Part shown: positions 6,349 to 13,658 of the stretch, one piece after another
How positions within the stretch are numbered: the stretch's first letter is position 1
Layout of the letters: each line of letters begins with the position of its first letter
Assembly (NCBI GenBank): GCA_945836565.1
Contig: CAMALN010000012.1
Location: 1-15,844 of the forward strand
DNA length: 15,844 bases
Reading direction: 5' to 3'
DNA from: an uncultured Lachnospiraceae bacterium
GTDB lineage: Bacteria; Bacillota; Clostridia; Lachnospirales; Lachnospiraceae
Notes under the pieces: generated by a model
What the model saw: the letters and a program-made list of their open reading frames with translations, nothing else
What the model was told of the DNA's origin: nothing
Databases searched by the model: none
Position numbers and translations under genes: made by a program

Positions 6349-8403
6349 ATGAAAGGTAGGCCGCTTATGAGCTATAATTTTTACGGCTGGCAGGGAGCAG
6401 ATGTGCCGGCGCTTGATAATGAATACGGATGGATAAGAAACCCACGTGAGTTGTATGACATATTGTCAGAGCTTTGGTGTGCGGATACCTGTGCACCAAG
6501 AATGAGAGAAAGCTGGAGTAAGGACAATAAGACCTGCGGACAATGCTCTATAACAGCATTTCTGGCGCAGGATATATTTGGCGGTAAGGTATATGGCATA
6601 GAGAGACCTGATGGAAACTTCCATTGCTACAACGTTGTTGATAATTGTGTATTTGACCTTACAAGCGAGCAGTTCGGGGATGAGAAATTAGTATATGAAG
6701 GAAACCCGGAGCAGCTAAGAGAGGTTCATTTTGCCAAGGAAGAAAAGAGACTTCGATATGAGTATCTTAAGGCTGAGGTTAAGAAAGCAGCTATGAAGCT
6801 TGGAAGGAGAAGAGTAAGGAAACAGGCATACAATCCGTATTTGCCGCTACATGAATATATACCTGACGGGGAGCCGCATGTATTCGGCGACAGGGTTTAT
6901 CTCTATGGCTCGCACGACATGGAGGGCGGGCATACCTTTTGTATGCTTGACTATGCAGTATATTCGGCACCTGTGGATGACCTAAGCAGCTGGAGTAGCA
7001 AGGGTATAGCATATAAGGCATCACAGGATCCTGCTTATCCGAGACGTAAATATATGTATGCTCCTGATGTAGTCAGGGGAAATGACGGCAGGTACTATCT
7101 GTATTATTGTATGGCAGGGGAGTACGGCATAGGTGGATATCAGGAGCCTATCAGTGTGGCTGTGAGTGATATGCCTGATGGACCGTTTGAGTATCTGGGA
7201 CATGTACAAAATCCTGACGGAAGTCTTATGATGAAGTATGTATGCTTTGATCCTTGCGCTATGAATGATGACGGTGTGATAAGACTTTATTATGGAACAC
7301 AATATGGATTTGAAGAGGAAGAAGATTTCTATACAAGCGATGCAGGCATCAATTCAGAGATAGAGATGTTTGGCAGAACTAAAGAGGAGATACTTTCATA
7401 CCCGGACAGCATAATGGGACCGGTAATGCTTACACTCGAGGACGATATGCTGACCGTAAAGGAGGAGGCAAGGCATATCATACCGTATAAGGTAAAAGGA
7501 ACCTCTTTTGAGAAGCATCCGTTCTTTGAAGCAGCATCTATGAGGAAGATAGGTGAAAAATATTACTTTATATATTCGTCGTGGAATAATCACGAGCTTT
7601 GCTATGCGACAAGCGAGTATCCGGACAGGGATTTTGTCTTTGGCGGAACTATAGTTTCAAATGCGGATATAGGCTATGAGGGACGTAAGCCTGAGGATAT
7701 GCTCAATATGACGGGTACAACGCACGGCAGTCTGGAGTGTATAAACGGTCAGTGGTACATCTTCTATCACAGGCTTACACACAAGTCCGATTACAGCAGA
7801 CAGGGCTGTGCTGAGAAGGTTACCATCAATTTCGATGGAAGCATAGACCAGGTAGAGATTACAAGCTGTGGCTTGAATGCCGGACCGCTTGTTGCGGAGG
7901 GGCGATATCCCGCTGTCATTGCCTGCAATATAACAAACGGAAGTATGCCGCACGGATGCAACAGTGTGTTCAAGGAAGCCTTCCCAAATGTTACCAACAT
8001 AGGTGATGACAGATTCATCGGTGAGATAGAGGAAGGAACGCTTATTGGGTTCAAATATTTTGATTTTTCCTCGGTAAAGGGGATAGGCATAGTCGCACGT
8101 ATGGAGGATGACAGCAACCGGGTAAGCTATGAAGGTCCTGTGAGAGTAGATGTAAGAAGCGGAGAGTTTGAATTCAAGAATCATAAGATACGCAGACCGG
8201 GCGAGGCAACGCATATGCCGCAGCTGGAAGTAAGACTGGCTGAAACAGGAGATTGTATAGCAGTCATAAGACCGGATGAGACTGCGAACGAGTGGAAAGC
8301 CTACGAGACAGAGGTCGACATTCCGGATGGGATATATCCGCTGTTCTTCGTATATCACGGCGATAAAAAGCTTCAGCTGAAGGAGATATATTTTGATGTT
8401 TAA
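6349..8403 (+). CDS. Fusion of a YunG-like domain with a GH43 glycosidase
   Basis: This is one 684-residue frame joining two families. Residues ~26-145 resemble YunG-like proteins: E-L-W-C-A-D-T-C, then E-S-W-S-K-D-N-K-T-C-G-Q-C-S-I-T-A-F-L (54-72), Q-D-I-F-G-G, H92-C-Y-N, F-D-L-T-S-E-Q-F and a helical R-L-R-Y-E-Y-L-K tail. Residues ~157-500 form a full GH43 five-bladed propeller: base D173 in I-P-D-G-E-P, pKa-tuning D240 in Y-A-P-D, acid E394 in F-F-E-A-A-S. Residues ~540-684 look like a CBM6-type beta-sandwich. GH43 enzymes cut arabinosides or xylosides; the substrate is not readable here. No signal peptide, so it is probably cytoplasmic and acts on imported oligosaccharides. The start could instead be the ATG at 6367, which has AAGGTAGG 6 bp upstream; the ATG at 6349 has a poorer site. 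Third gene of the pyridoxal kinase operon. Confidence 0.85.
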   Translation: MKGRPLMSYNFYGWQGADVPALDNEYGWIRNPRELYDILSELWCADTCAPRMRESWSKDNKTCGQCSITAFLAQDIFGGKVYGIERPDGNFHCYNVVDNCVFDLTSEQFGDEKLVYEGNPEQLREVHFAKEEKRLRYEYLKAEVKKAAMKLGRRRVRKQAYNPYLPLHEYIPDGEPHVFGDRVYLYGSHDMEGGHTFCMLDYAVYSAPVDDLSSWSSKGIAYKASQDPAYPRRKYMYAPDVVRGNDGRYYLYYCMAGEYGIGGYQEPISVAVSDMPDGPFEYLGHVQNPDGSLMMKYVCFDPCAMNDDGVIRLYYGTQYGFEEEEDFYTSDAGINSEIEMFGRTKEEILSYPDSIMGPVMLTLEDDMLTVKEEARHIIPYKVKGTSFEKHPFFEAASMRKIGEKYYFIYSSWNNHELCYATSEYPDRDFVFGGTIVSNADIGYEGRKPEDMLNMTGTTHGSLECINGQWYIFYHRLTHKSDYSRQGCAEKVTINFDGSIDQVEITSCGLNAGPLVAEGRYPAVIACNITNGSMPHGCNSVFKEAFPNVTNIGDDRFIGEIEEGTLIGFKYFDFSSVKGIGIVARMEDDSNRVSYEGPVRVDVRSGEFEFKNHKIRRPGEATHMPQLEVRLAETGDCIAVIRPDETANEWKAYETEVDIPDGIYPLFFVYHGDKKLQLKEIYFDV

Positions 8404-8427
8404 TACCTGCGCTTAAGTTTACAGGTA
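8404..8427 (+). other. Weak hairpin after the GH43 gene
   Basis: TACCTG (8404-8409) can pair with CAGGTA (8422-8427) around a 12-nt loop that contains CTTAAG. No T-tract follows, so it is at best a weak or factor-dependent 3' end of the operon, or an mRNA-stabilising structure. Confidence 0.3.
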
Positions 8428-8432
8428 ATGAT

Positions 8433-8490
8433 TTCCTAATGAATTCCTAACGGCTTTTGTGTTGGTAAATTGGAGATAGTGTGTTATTAT
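8433..8490 (+). promoter_or_regulatory. Extended -10 promoter with upstream direct repeats
   Basis: The -35 TTGGTA (8462-8467) and -10 TATTAT (8485-8490) are 17 bp apart, and TGT immediately before the -10 makes it an extended TGn type. Two direct repeats TTCCTAA (8433-8439 and 8444-8450) are spaced 11 bp apart, one helical turn, just upstream of the -35. This is a likely place for an activator dimer. The promoter drives the Spx/ArsC-like gene and probably the transporter gene. Confidence 0.55.
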
Positions 8491-8511
8491 AGGAGCAATA
8501 CTGTGAAAAAT

Positions 8512-8516
8512 GGAGG
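8512..8516 (+). promoter_or_regulatory. Ribosome binding site that decides the start of the Spx/ArsC-like gene
   Basis: GGAGG here lies 5 bp before the ATG at 8522. The earlier in-frame ATG at 8510 overlaps the binding site itself, so it cannot be the start that this site serves. Confidence 0.75.
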
Positions 8517-8521
8517 TTGTT

Positions 8522-8872
8522 ATGTTATTTGTTGAGTATCCAAAATGCTCTACCTGTCAGAAAGCAAAGAAGTGGCTGGATGAGCATAATGTAAAATATA
8601 CGGACCGTCACATTGTAGAGGATAATCCTACATATGAGGAGCTTAAAAAATGGTACGAGAGAAGTGGTCTGCCGCTGAAGAAATTCTTCAATACGAGCGG
8701 TATGCTGTATCGTGAGATGGAGCTTTCAAAGAAGCTTACGGATATGAGTGAGGACGAGCAGCTTAAGCTTCTTGCAAGCAACGGAATGCTTGTGAAGCGT
8801 CCGCTTATAGTAATGGATGATACCGTACTCACGGGCTTTAAAGAGTCCGTATGGGAAGAAAAAGTGAGATAG
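8522..8872 (+). CDS. Spx/ArsC-family thioredoxin-fold protein
   Basis: This 116-residue protein belongs to the arsenate reductase/Spx/MgsR/YffB superfamily. It starts with a beta-strand and Y-P-K-C9-S-T-C12, a CxxC redox pair in the position of the ArsC catalytic Cys. It continues with helices of the insert domain and ends with the family's conserved R93-P94-L-I-V and G-F-K. The start is set at 8522 by its ribosome binding site; the four extra codons from 8510 would overlap it. Spx proteins with CxxC bind RNA polymerase as redox-responsive regulators, and YffB-like members are of unknown function. Genuine arsenate reduction is not supported by any nearby ars gene. It is translationally coupled to the following Na+ symporter gene: the next gene's AGGAG overlaps this stop codon. 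Confidence 0.85.
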   Translation: MLFVEYPKCSTCQKAKKWLDEHNVKYTDRHIVEDNPTYEELKKWYERSGLPLKKFFNTSGMLYREMELSKKLTDMSEDEQLKLLASNGMLVKRPLIVMDDTVLTGFKESVWEEKVR

Positions 8873-8882
8873 GAGAATACCC

Positions 8883-10220
8883 GTGGAAAGAGAGAGATTG
8901 AGTAGCAGATTGGGATTTATTCTGCTCAGTGCAGGGTGCGCAATCGGCTGTGGAAATGTGTGGAAGTTTCCATGGATGGTAGGTCAAAATGGAGGCGGAG
9001 CATTTGTTATAGTATATATCATTTGTCTTCTGTTGCTTGGATTGCCGGCACTTACGATGGAATTTGCCGTAGGAAGGGCAGCTCAGGCTAGTGTAGTAAA
9101 GATGTATGATAAGCTTGAGAGCAACTCAAAGGCGTGGAAGCTTCACGGCTATGCGGCTTTTGTGGGCAATATATGCCTTATGGCATTTTATACAGTTGTT
9201 ACCGGCTGGATGATATATTATTTTGTGATGTTTGTAACGGGCAAGACGGAGGAGCTTGGATTTTACGATATGATAAGCAATCCTACGATAAATGTTTTAT
9301 ATCTTGCGGTTGCAATCTGCATTGGATTCACAATACTTACATTTAATCTGCAGGGCGGACTTGAGAGAATAACAAAGTATCTTATGGTTATGCTTATGAT
9401 GCTTATGATTGTATTGGCAGTAAAGAGCGGAACTGTAGATGGGGCAGTGGATGGATATAAATTTTATCTGGTCCCGGACTTTTCGTGCATTACACCGGAG
9501 GTGGTTGTAGCTGCGATGAATCAGGCGTTCTTTACGCTTTCTGTCGGTATAGGCTCTATGGCTATATTTGGAAGCTATATCGGAAAAGAGAGAAGCCTGC
9601 TTGGCGAGAGCTTAAATGTCATACTGCTTGATTCTATGGTTGCGATAGTTGCGGGACTTATAATATTCCCTTCTTGCTTTGCATACGACCTTGAGGTTGG
9701 TGCGGGCCCGGCTCTTTTGTTTGACACAATGGCAACCGTATTTAGAAATATGAATGGTGGAAGATTGTGGGGCAGCCTGTTTTTTGCCTTTATGGTATTT
9801 GCGGCATTGTCTACCGAGCTTGCAGTATGTGAGAATATATTGGCCTGTGTGAGGGAGCTGACCGGTTGGGGCAGAAAAAAAGGATGTCTCGTATGTGGAA
9901 TCGGTGTATTTGCAGTTGCGCTTACTACGGCACTTGGTTACAGCAAGCTTTCCTTTCATCCGTTCGGAGAGGGAACGGCATGGCTGGATTTCTGGGATTT
10001 TATAGTCAGTATGAATCTCCTTCCTATAGGTGCATTGGTTATAGCTGTGTTTTGTACCAATAAGCGTTTTGGCTGGGGCTGGGACAAGCTTGTTGATGAG
10101 GCGAATCAAGGAGAAGGTATGAAGATAAAGAGCTGGATGAAACCGATATTTGCGTATTTCGTACCAATTTGTGTGTTGGCAATATATATAATCGGACTAG
10201 TCACGTTTAGCTGGAAATAA
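8883..10220 (+). CDS. Sodium-dependent transporter, NSS (SNF) family
   Basis: This 445-residue polytopic membrane protein has the LeuT fold of the neurotransmitter:sodium symporter family and most likely brings amino acids into the cell with Na+. TM1 carries S-A-G-C-A-I-G-C-G-N-V-W-K-F-P, the broken helix that forms the Na+ and substrate sites, followed by N-G-G-G-A-F. The TM6 equivalent, F-F-T-L-S-V-G-I-G-S-M-A-I-F-G-S-Y (216-232), has the usual unwound S-V-G-I-G. About 11 hydrophobic segments and a length near 445-450 match short bacterial members such as Tyt1 and MhsT. Substrate cannot be told. The start is GTG at 8883, supported by AGGAGA about 7 bp upstream that overlaps the stop of the Spx/ArsC-like gene. 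No terminator was seen after it. Confidence 0.93.
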   Translation: MERERLSSRLGFILLSAGCAIGCGNVWKFPWMVGQNGGGAFVIVYIICLLLLGLPALTMEFAVGRAAQASVVKMYDKLESNSKAWKLHGYAAFVGNICLMAFYTVVTGWMIYYFVMFVTGKTEELGFYDMISNPTINVLYLAVAICIGFTILTFNLQGGLERITKYLMVMLMMLMIVLAVKSGTVDGAVDGYKFYLVPDFSCITPEVVVAAMNQAFFTLSVGIGSMAIFGSYIGKERSLLGESLNVILLDSMVAIVAGLIIFPSCFAYDLEVGAGPALLFDTMATVFRNMNGGRLWGSLFFAFMVFAALSTELAVCENILACVRELTGWGRKKGCLVCGIGVFAVALTTALGYSKLSFHPFGEGTAWLDFWDFIVSMNLLPIGALVIAVFCTNKRFGWGWDKLVDEANQGEGMKIKSWMKPIFAYFVPICVLAIYIIGLVTFSWK

Positions 10221-10282
10221 TACGGATCGCATGCTTGAGTCTATGAGGAGATTGGAATTAGCATAATATAGAGAGCTCTGCG

Positions 10283-10288
10283 TATAAT
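10283..10288 (+). promoter_or_regulatory. Candidate -10 of the acetylation cluster
   Basis: A perfect TATAAT lies 30 bp before the lipoprotein ATG at 10319. No good -35 exists at 16-18 bp; TTAGCA at 10258-10263 would need a 19-bp spacer. An 8-bp palindrome AGAGCTCT (10272-10279) sits just upstream of the -10. Confidence 0.4.
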
Positions 10289-10302
10289 GTAGATTAATAA
10301 TT

Positions 10303-10307
10303 GGAGG
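10303..10307 (+). promoter_or_regulatory. Ribosome binding site that decides the lipoprotein start
   Basis: GGAGG lies 11 bp before the ATG at 10319. The earlier in-frame TTG at 10301 is part of this site and so is unlikely to be the start. Confidence 0.6.
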
Positions 10308-10318
10308 TAAGTATTAAA

Positions 10319-10915
10319 ATGTTTAAGGATAGAGTTAAATATAGCAAGCTTTTGGGAGTGCTGTTTTGTATGGTTTCCCTATTGCTTTGTCTAACCGGCT
10401 GCTCATCAAAGGACAAGGGATCAGGGAGTGGGAAGCCGGAGATAGCAAGTGCGCTGGAGCTTTTAAGCAGTGTTTGGACAACGTATGCTGATGAGGAGAA
10501 ATTTCCGGCAGCAGGCGGTGATATGAGTGAGGAGCATATGTCTATGGATGGACCGGGAATCTATGACCTGCAGGATGCTGAGGCCATAGACAGTGTATTT
10601 GGCGTACCGAAGGATACTGTAGAGTGGGCAGATGACGCTGCATCACTTATGCATATGATGAATGCAAACACCTTTACCTGTGGAGCATTTCACATTAAGG
10701 ATTCCAACAAGTGCTCTGCGTTTGCGGATAATATCAAGGCAAACCTGAAGGACAGACAGTGGATGTGCGGTTTCCCGGACAAGCTTGTTGTTATGGGTGT
10801 GGGCGATTACATTGTATCCTTCTTCGGAAAAAATGAGCAGGTAGACACCTTTAAGGATAAGCTTCTTCAGGTATATCCTTCAGCAACTATTATGTGTGAA
10901 GAACCATTATTGTAA
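10319..10915 (+). CDS. Lipoprotein of the acetylation cluster (DUF4358-like)
   Basis: This 198-residue protein has a lipoprotein signal peptide: basic n-region, long hydrophobic stretch and lipobox C-L-T-G-C with Cys28, followed by a short Gly/Ser/Lys linker. The domain behind it (~45-198) has F-G-V-P-K-D-T-V-E-W, a Met/His-rich segment (S-L-M-H-M-M-N-A-N), a helix (S-A-F-A-D-N-I-K-A-N-L-K-D-R) and V-V-M-G-V-G-D-Y-I-V-S-F-F. That order fits the DUF4358 lipoproteins of Clostridia; I give it as resemblance only. It lies 44 bp upstream of the MBOAT gene on the same strand, so it is probably a membrane-anchored helper of the acetyltransferase pair. Its biochemical role is unknown. The start was moved from a TTG at 10301 to the ATG at 10319. 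Confidence 0.8.
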   Translation: MFKDRVKYSKLLGVLFCMVSLLLCLTGCSSKDKGSGSGKPEIASALELLSSVWTTYADEEKFPAAGGDMSEEHMSMDGPGIYDLQDAEAIDSVFGVPKDTVEWADDAASLMHMMNANTFTCGAFHIKDSNKCSAFADNIKANLKDRQWMCGFPDKLVVMGVGDYIVSFFGKNEQVDTFKDKLLQVYPSATIMCEEPLL

Positions 10916-10959
10916 ATTAACCGATACTGAAATAGTGTGATTTTAAGGAGAGTAGGAAG

Positions 10960-12360
10960 ATGCTGTTTTCAAGCATTACATTTTTGTATTATTTTTTGCC
11001 GGCAGTGATAGCACTGTATTATCTGGCACCGAAATGTATGAGGAACAGCATCCTTCTGCTCTCCAGTTTTTTCTTCTATGGATGGGGTGAACCGAAATAT
11101 CTGTTGCTTATGCTTTTTAGCATTGCACAGGCGTACGTGTTCGGCTTGCTTATAGAGCGTTACCGCAAAGAGAAATCATCACGTGTGTTTTTGACTGCTT
11201 CCTTGGTATGCAGTCTTTTTTTGCTTGGGTATTTCAAGTATGCGGATTTCTTTCTGGAGAGTGTAAGGTCTGTCACAGGCATTCCGGTCAAAGTGTTGGA
11301 CATAGCACTTCCTATAGGTATTAGCTTCTATACCTTTCAGGTTATAAGCTATGTGGTTGATGTGTATAGAGGGAAGGCGTCGGCACAGAAGAATATTGTC
11401 AATCTGGCATTGTATATAGCTATGTTCCCACAGCTTATAGCCGGACCTATAGTTCGCTATACTGATATCGACAAGCAGCTTAGCAGTAGAGCGCATACCT
11501 TAAGCAAGCTGGCATATGGTGTAAGCAGACTAGTGATTGGACTTTCCAAGAAGGTCCTTATCGCAAATGTATTATATGAGCTGGTACAGATATATGAAAC
11601 AGGACAGGAAGTAACGGCTGTTATGAGCTGGATATATGCTATAGCATACACCCTGCAGGTGTATTTTGACTTCTCGGGATACAGTGATATGGCTATCGGA
11701 TTGGGATATATCTTCGGATTTGAGCTTGTAGAGAATTTTAATTACCCTTACATTTCGGGAAGTATAACTGAGTTCTGGCGCAGATGGCATATGTCACTCG
11801 GAAGCTGGTTTAGAGATTATCTGTATATACCGCTTGGAGGAAACAGAGTAAGTAAGCCCCGTTTTTATCTGAACATATTTATCGTATGGCTGGCTACCGG
11901 CTTGTGGCATGGTGCAGCATGGAACTTTGTGTTGTGGGGTTTGATATTTGGTGTGCTGCTTGTCATAGAAAAAATAGTCGGCGTGAATAAAATTGAAGAA
12001 AAAAGTGTTGCGGGACATATATATGTAATGTTCTTCATTATAATAAGCTTTGTAATATTTGGTGCAAAAAGTGTTGGTGCGGGAATGACAACCATAGCAG
12101 GTATGCTTGGTATGGGTGGCATGGAGGTTTGTTCACAGGGAACGATTTACTATCTCATAAGCTATGCTGTAGTTTTGATGATAGCTATCGTGGGTGCGAC
12201 GCCGCTTCCTAAAATTGTGTATAAGAGTATAAAGAAATCTAAGCTTGGCGCAAGGGTGGTTGAAGTGATAGAGCCGATAGCTATAGGTATGCTTCTGCTG
12301 GAATGCACGGCATATATTATCAATGGCTCATTTAATCCGTTTTTGTATTTTAGATTCTAG
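10960..12360 (+). CDS. MBOAT family O-acyltransferase (AlgI/DltB/PatA-like)
   Basis: A polytopic membrane protein of 466 residues that should pass an acyl, usually acetyl, group across the membrane toward an extracellular polymer. Both MBOAT signature regions are present: F-W-R-R-W-H277-M-S-L-G-S-W-F-R-D-Y-L-Y-I-P-L-G-G, and the catalytic T-G-L-W-H317-G-A-A-W-N. The N-terminus (M-L-F-S-S-I-T-F-L-Y-Y-F-L-P) and the Y-F-D-F-S-G-Y-S-D-M-A-I-G-L segment are typical of the AlgI branch. An AAGGAG at 10945-10950 lies 9 bp before the ATG. It is followed by a DHHW/AlgJ-like gene whose ribosome binding site touches its stop codon, so the two are translationally linked. No dlt genes are nearby, so an exopolysaccharide or cell-wall polymer is more likely than D-alanylation of teichoic acid. 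The acceptor is not known. Confidence 0.93.
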   Translation: MLFSSITFLYYFLPAVIALYYLAPKCMRNSILLLSSFFFYGWGEPKYLLLMLFSIAQAYVFGLLIERYRKEKSSRVFLTASLVCSLFLLGYFKYADFFLESVRSVTGIPVKVLDIALPIGISFYTFQVISYVVDVYRGKASAQKNIVNLALYIAMFPQLIAGPIVRYTDIDKQLSSRAHTLSKLAYGVSRLVIGLSKKVLIANVLYELVQIYETGQEVTAVMSWIYAIAYTLQVYFDFSGYSDMAIGLGYIFGFELVENFNYPYISGSITEFWRRWHMSLGSWFRDYLYIPLGGNRVSKPRFYLNIFIVWLATGLWHGAAWNFVLWGLIFGVLLVIEKIVGVNKIEEKSVAGHIYVMFFIIISFVIFGAKSVGAGMTTIAGMLGMGGMEVCSQGTIYYLISYAVVLMIAIVGATPLPKIVYKSIKKSKLGARVVEVIEPIAIGMLLLECTAYIINGSFNPFLYFRF

Positions 12361-12373
12361 AGGAGAAACGCTT

Positions 12374-13504
12374 ATGAACGAAGTTTGTGAATGCAAAGCA
12401 ATAAATACAAATAAAATATCTGATATTGCAAAGCTTATTGTGTTCCTTGGAATCTTATTCGGATGTATGCTGTGGGGGATAATAAAGCCTGATGATGACA
12501 TTTCAGAGGCGGAGCGGAGACCTCTTGCATCGAAACCCGAGGTGTCTGTGGAGGCTGTGTGGAATGAAAGGTATATGAGGGACTTTGAGCAGTATGCAAT
12601 GGATCAGTTCCCTATGCGTGATGGATTTAGGTCAATGAAGGCATGGATGGATTTTAATGCTTACCGGATGCAGGAAAGCAATGGACTTTATGTGATAGAT
12701 GGAAGCATAGCAAAGCTTGAATACAAGCTTAATGAAGCCTCGATTACCCATGCGGCAGAACGATTTGGATATATTTATGACACGTACTTGTCCGCAAATG
12801 ATACGAAGGTGTATGTAAGTGTTATTCCGGACAAGGGATATTACCTGGCTGAGGAAAGCGGGTATCCTGTGCTGGATTATGCGTTGCTTAAGGATAAGCT
12901 GATGTCGCAAATGAGCTATGCAGTATATATAGATATAGCCGGAGCATTAGAGGCTTCTGATTATTACAGAACAGATACACATTGGCGCCAGGAGAGGATA
13001 TTGGGGGTTGCACTTATTCTGGCTGAGTCTATGGATGCTGACATATCAAGGAATTATATTTGTGAAGAGGTAGGAAAACCGTTTTACGGAGTATATTACG
13101 GACAACTCGCACTGAAGCTTGAACCGGATGACCTGTATTATGTAGAAAGTGAGCAGCTAAGTGATGCAATCGTATACGATTATGAAAGTGAGTCTTATAT
13201 TCCTATGTATGATATGCCAAAGGCTGAGTCAAGAGATGCCTATGAGCTGTATCTCGGAGGACCGAAATCTCTGCTTCGTATAGAAAATCCGGATGCTCTC
13301 ACCGATAAGAGACTTGTGGTGTTCCGCGATTCGTTTGCGAGCAGTCTGGCACCGTATCTTTCTACAGGCTATAGCGAGATTATATTGGTTGACATAAGAT
13401 ATATACAACCCGAGCTTTTAGGACAGTTCATTGAATTTGACGGGCAGGATGTGCTGTATCTGTACAGTGGACCGGTCCTTAATAACAGTGAGACGATAAA
13501 GTAA
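12374..13504 (+). CDS. DHHW/AlgJ-like SGNH acetyltransferase partner
   Basis: This 376-residue protein has one membrane anchor (~17-37) and an extracytoplasmic domain of the AlgJ/AlgX/DHHW family, which takes the acetyl group delivered by the MBOAT partner and puts it on the polysaccharide. After the anchor comes the family's S-E-A-E-R-R-P-L and Y-A-M-D-Q-F-P-M-R-D-G-F-R segment. The Asp-x-His-Trp signature is R-T-D201-T-H203-W204, and the nucleophile region is F-R-D-S320-F-A-S-S, giving a plausible Ser-His-Asp triad. The start is the ATG at 12374, with AGGAG (12361-12365) 8 bp upstream directly after the MBOAT stop; an earlier in-frame ATG at 12323 lies inside the MBOAT gene and has no such site. 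It closes the lipoprotein-MBOAT-DHHW set. Confidence 0.88.
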   Translation: MNEVCECKAINTNKISDIAKLIVFLGILFGCMLWGIIKPDDDISEAERRPLASKPEVSVEAVWNERYMRDFEQYAMDQFPMRDGFRSMKAWMDFNAYRMQESNGLYVIDGSIAKLEYKLNEASITHAAERFGYIYDTYLSANDTKVYVSVIPDKGYYLAEESGYPVLDYALLKDKLMSQMSYAVYIDIAGALEASDYYRTDTHWRQERILGVALILAESMDADISRNYICEEVGKPFYGVYYGQLALKLEPDDLYYVESEQLSDAIVYDYESESYIPMYDMPKAESRDAYELYLGGPKSLLRIENPDALTDKRLVVFRDSFASSLAPYLSTGYSEIILVDIRYIQPELLGQFIEFDGQDVLYLYSGPVLNNSETIK

Positions 13505-13549
13505 GAAGTCTGAACAGTAACAGTTTATCGTATGTTACGTGTGAGGTGC

Positions 13550-13578
13550 TTGTCGATATATGTAAAATATGATACACT
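13550..13578 (+). promoter_or_regulatory. Promoter of the serine acetyltransferase gene
   Basis: TTGTCG (13550-13555) and TACACT (13573-13578) are separated by 17 bp, with TGA just before the -10 making an extended TGn element. The leader between it and the ATG at 13665 is about 80 nt and ends in a hairpin beside the ribosome binding site. Confidence 0.6.
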
Positions 13579-13625
13579 ACTAAAGCAGTATGAAAAGGAA
13601 ATAATCAGGATACGTGAATAAAATA

Positions 13626-13658
13626 ATAGTGACAGATAAATAATCGTCACTATGGAGG
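13626..13658 (+). promoter_or_regulatory. Leader hairpin abutting the serine acetyltransferase ribosome binding site
   Basis: ATAGTGAC (13626-13633) pairs perfectly with GTCACTAT (13646-13653) around a 12-nt AU-rich loop. The 3' arm ends exactly where GGAGG (13654-13658) begins; the ATG follows 6 bp later at 13665. It could control ribosome access, act as an operator in DNA, or stabilise the mRNA. No T-tract follows, so it is not an intrinsic terminator. Confidence 0.55.

Noticed and set aside
7657..8358. A 233-codon open frame on the minus strand inside the GH43 gene
   Set aside because: Antisense to the conserved GH43 and C-terminal beta-sandwich coding sequence, no recognisable motif and no separate promoter or ribosome binding site.
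8522..8872. Arsenate reductase as a specific function for the CxxC protein
   Set aside because: The CSTC motif resembles Spx/YffB proteins as much as ArsC and no ars genes are present, so only the superfamily is called.
9612..10109. A 165-codon minus-strand frame inside the Na+ symporter gene
   Set aside because: Translation is Lys/Arg/Cys-rich with no structure expected of a protein; it is a shadow of membrane-helix codons.
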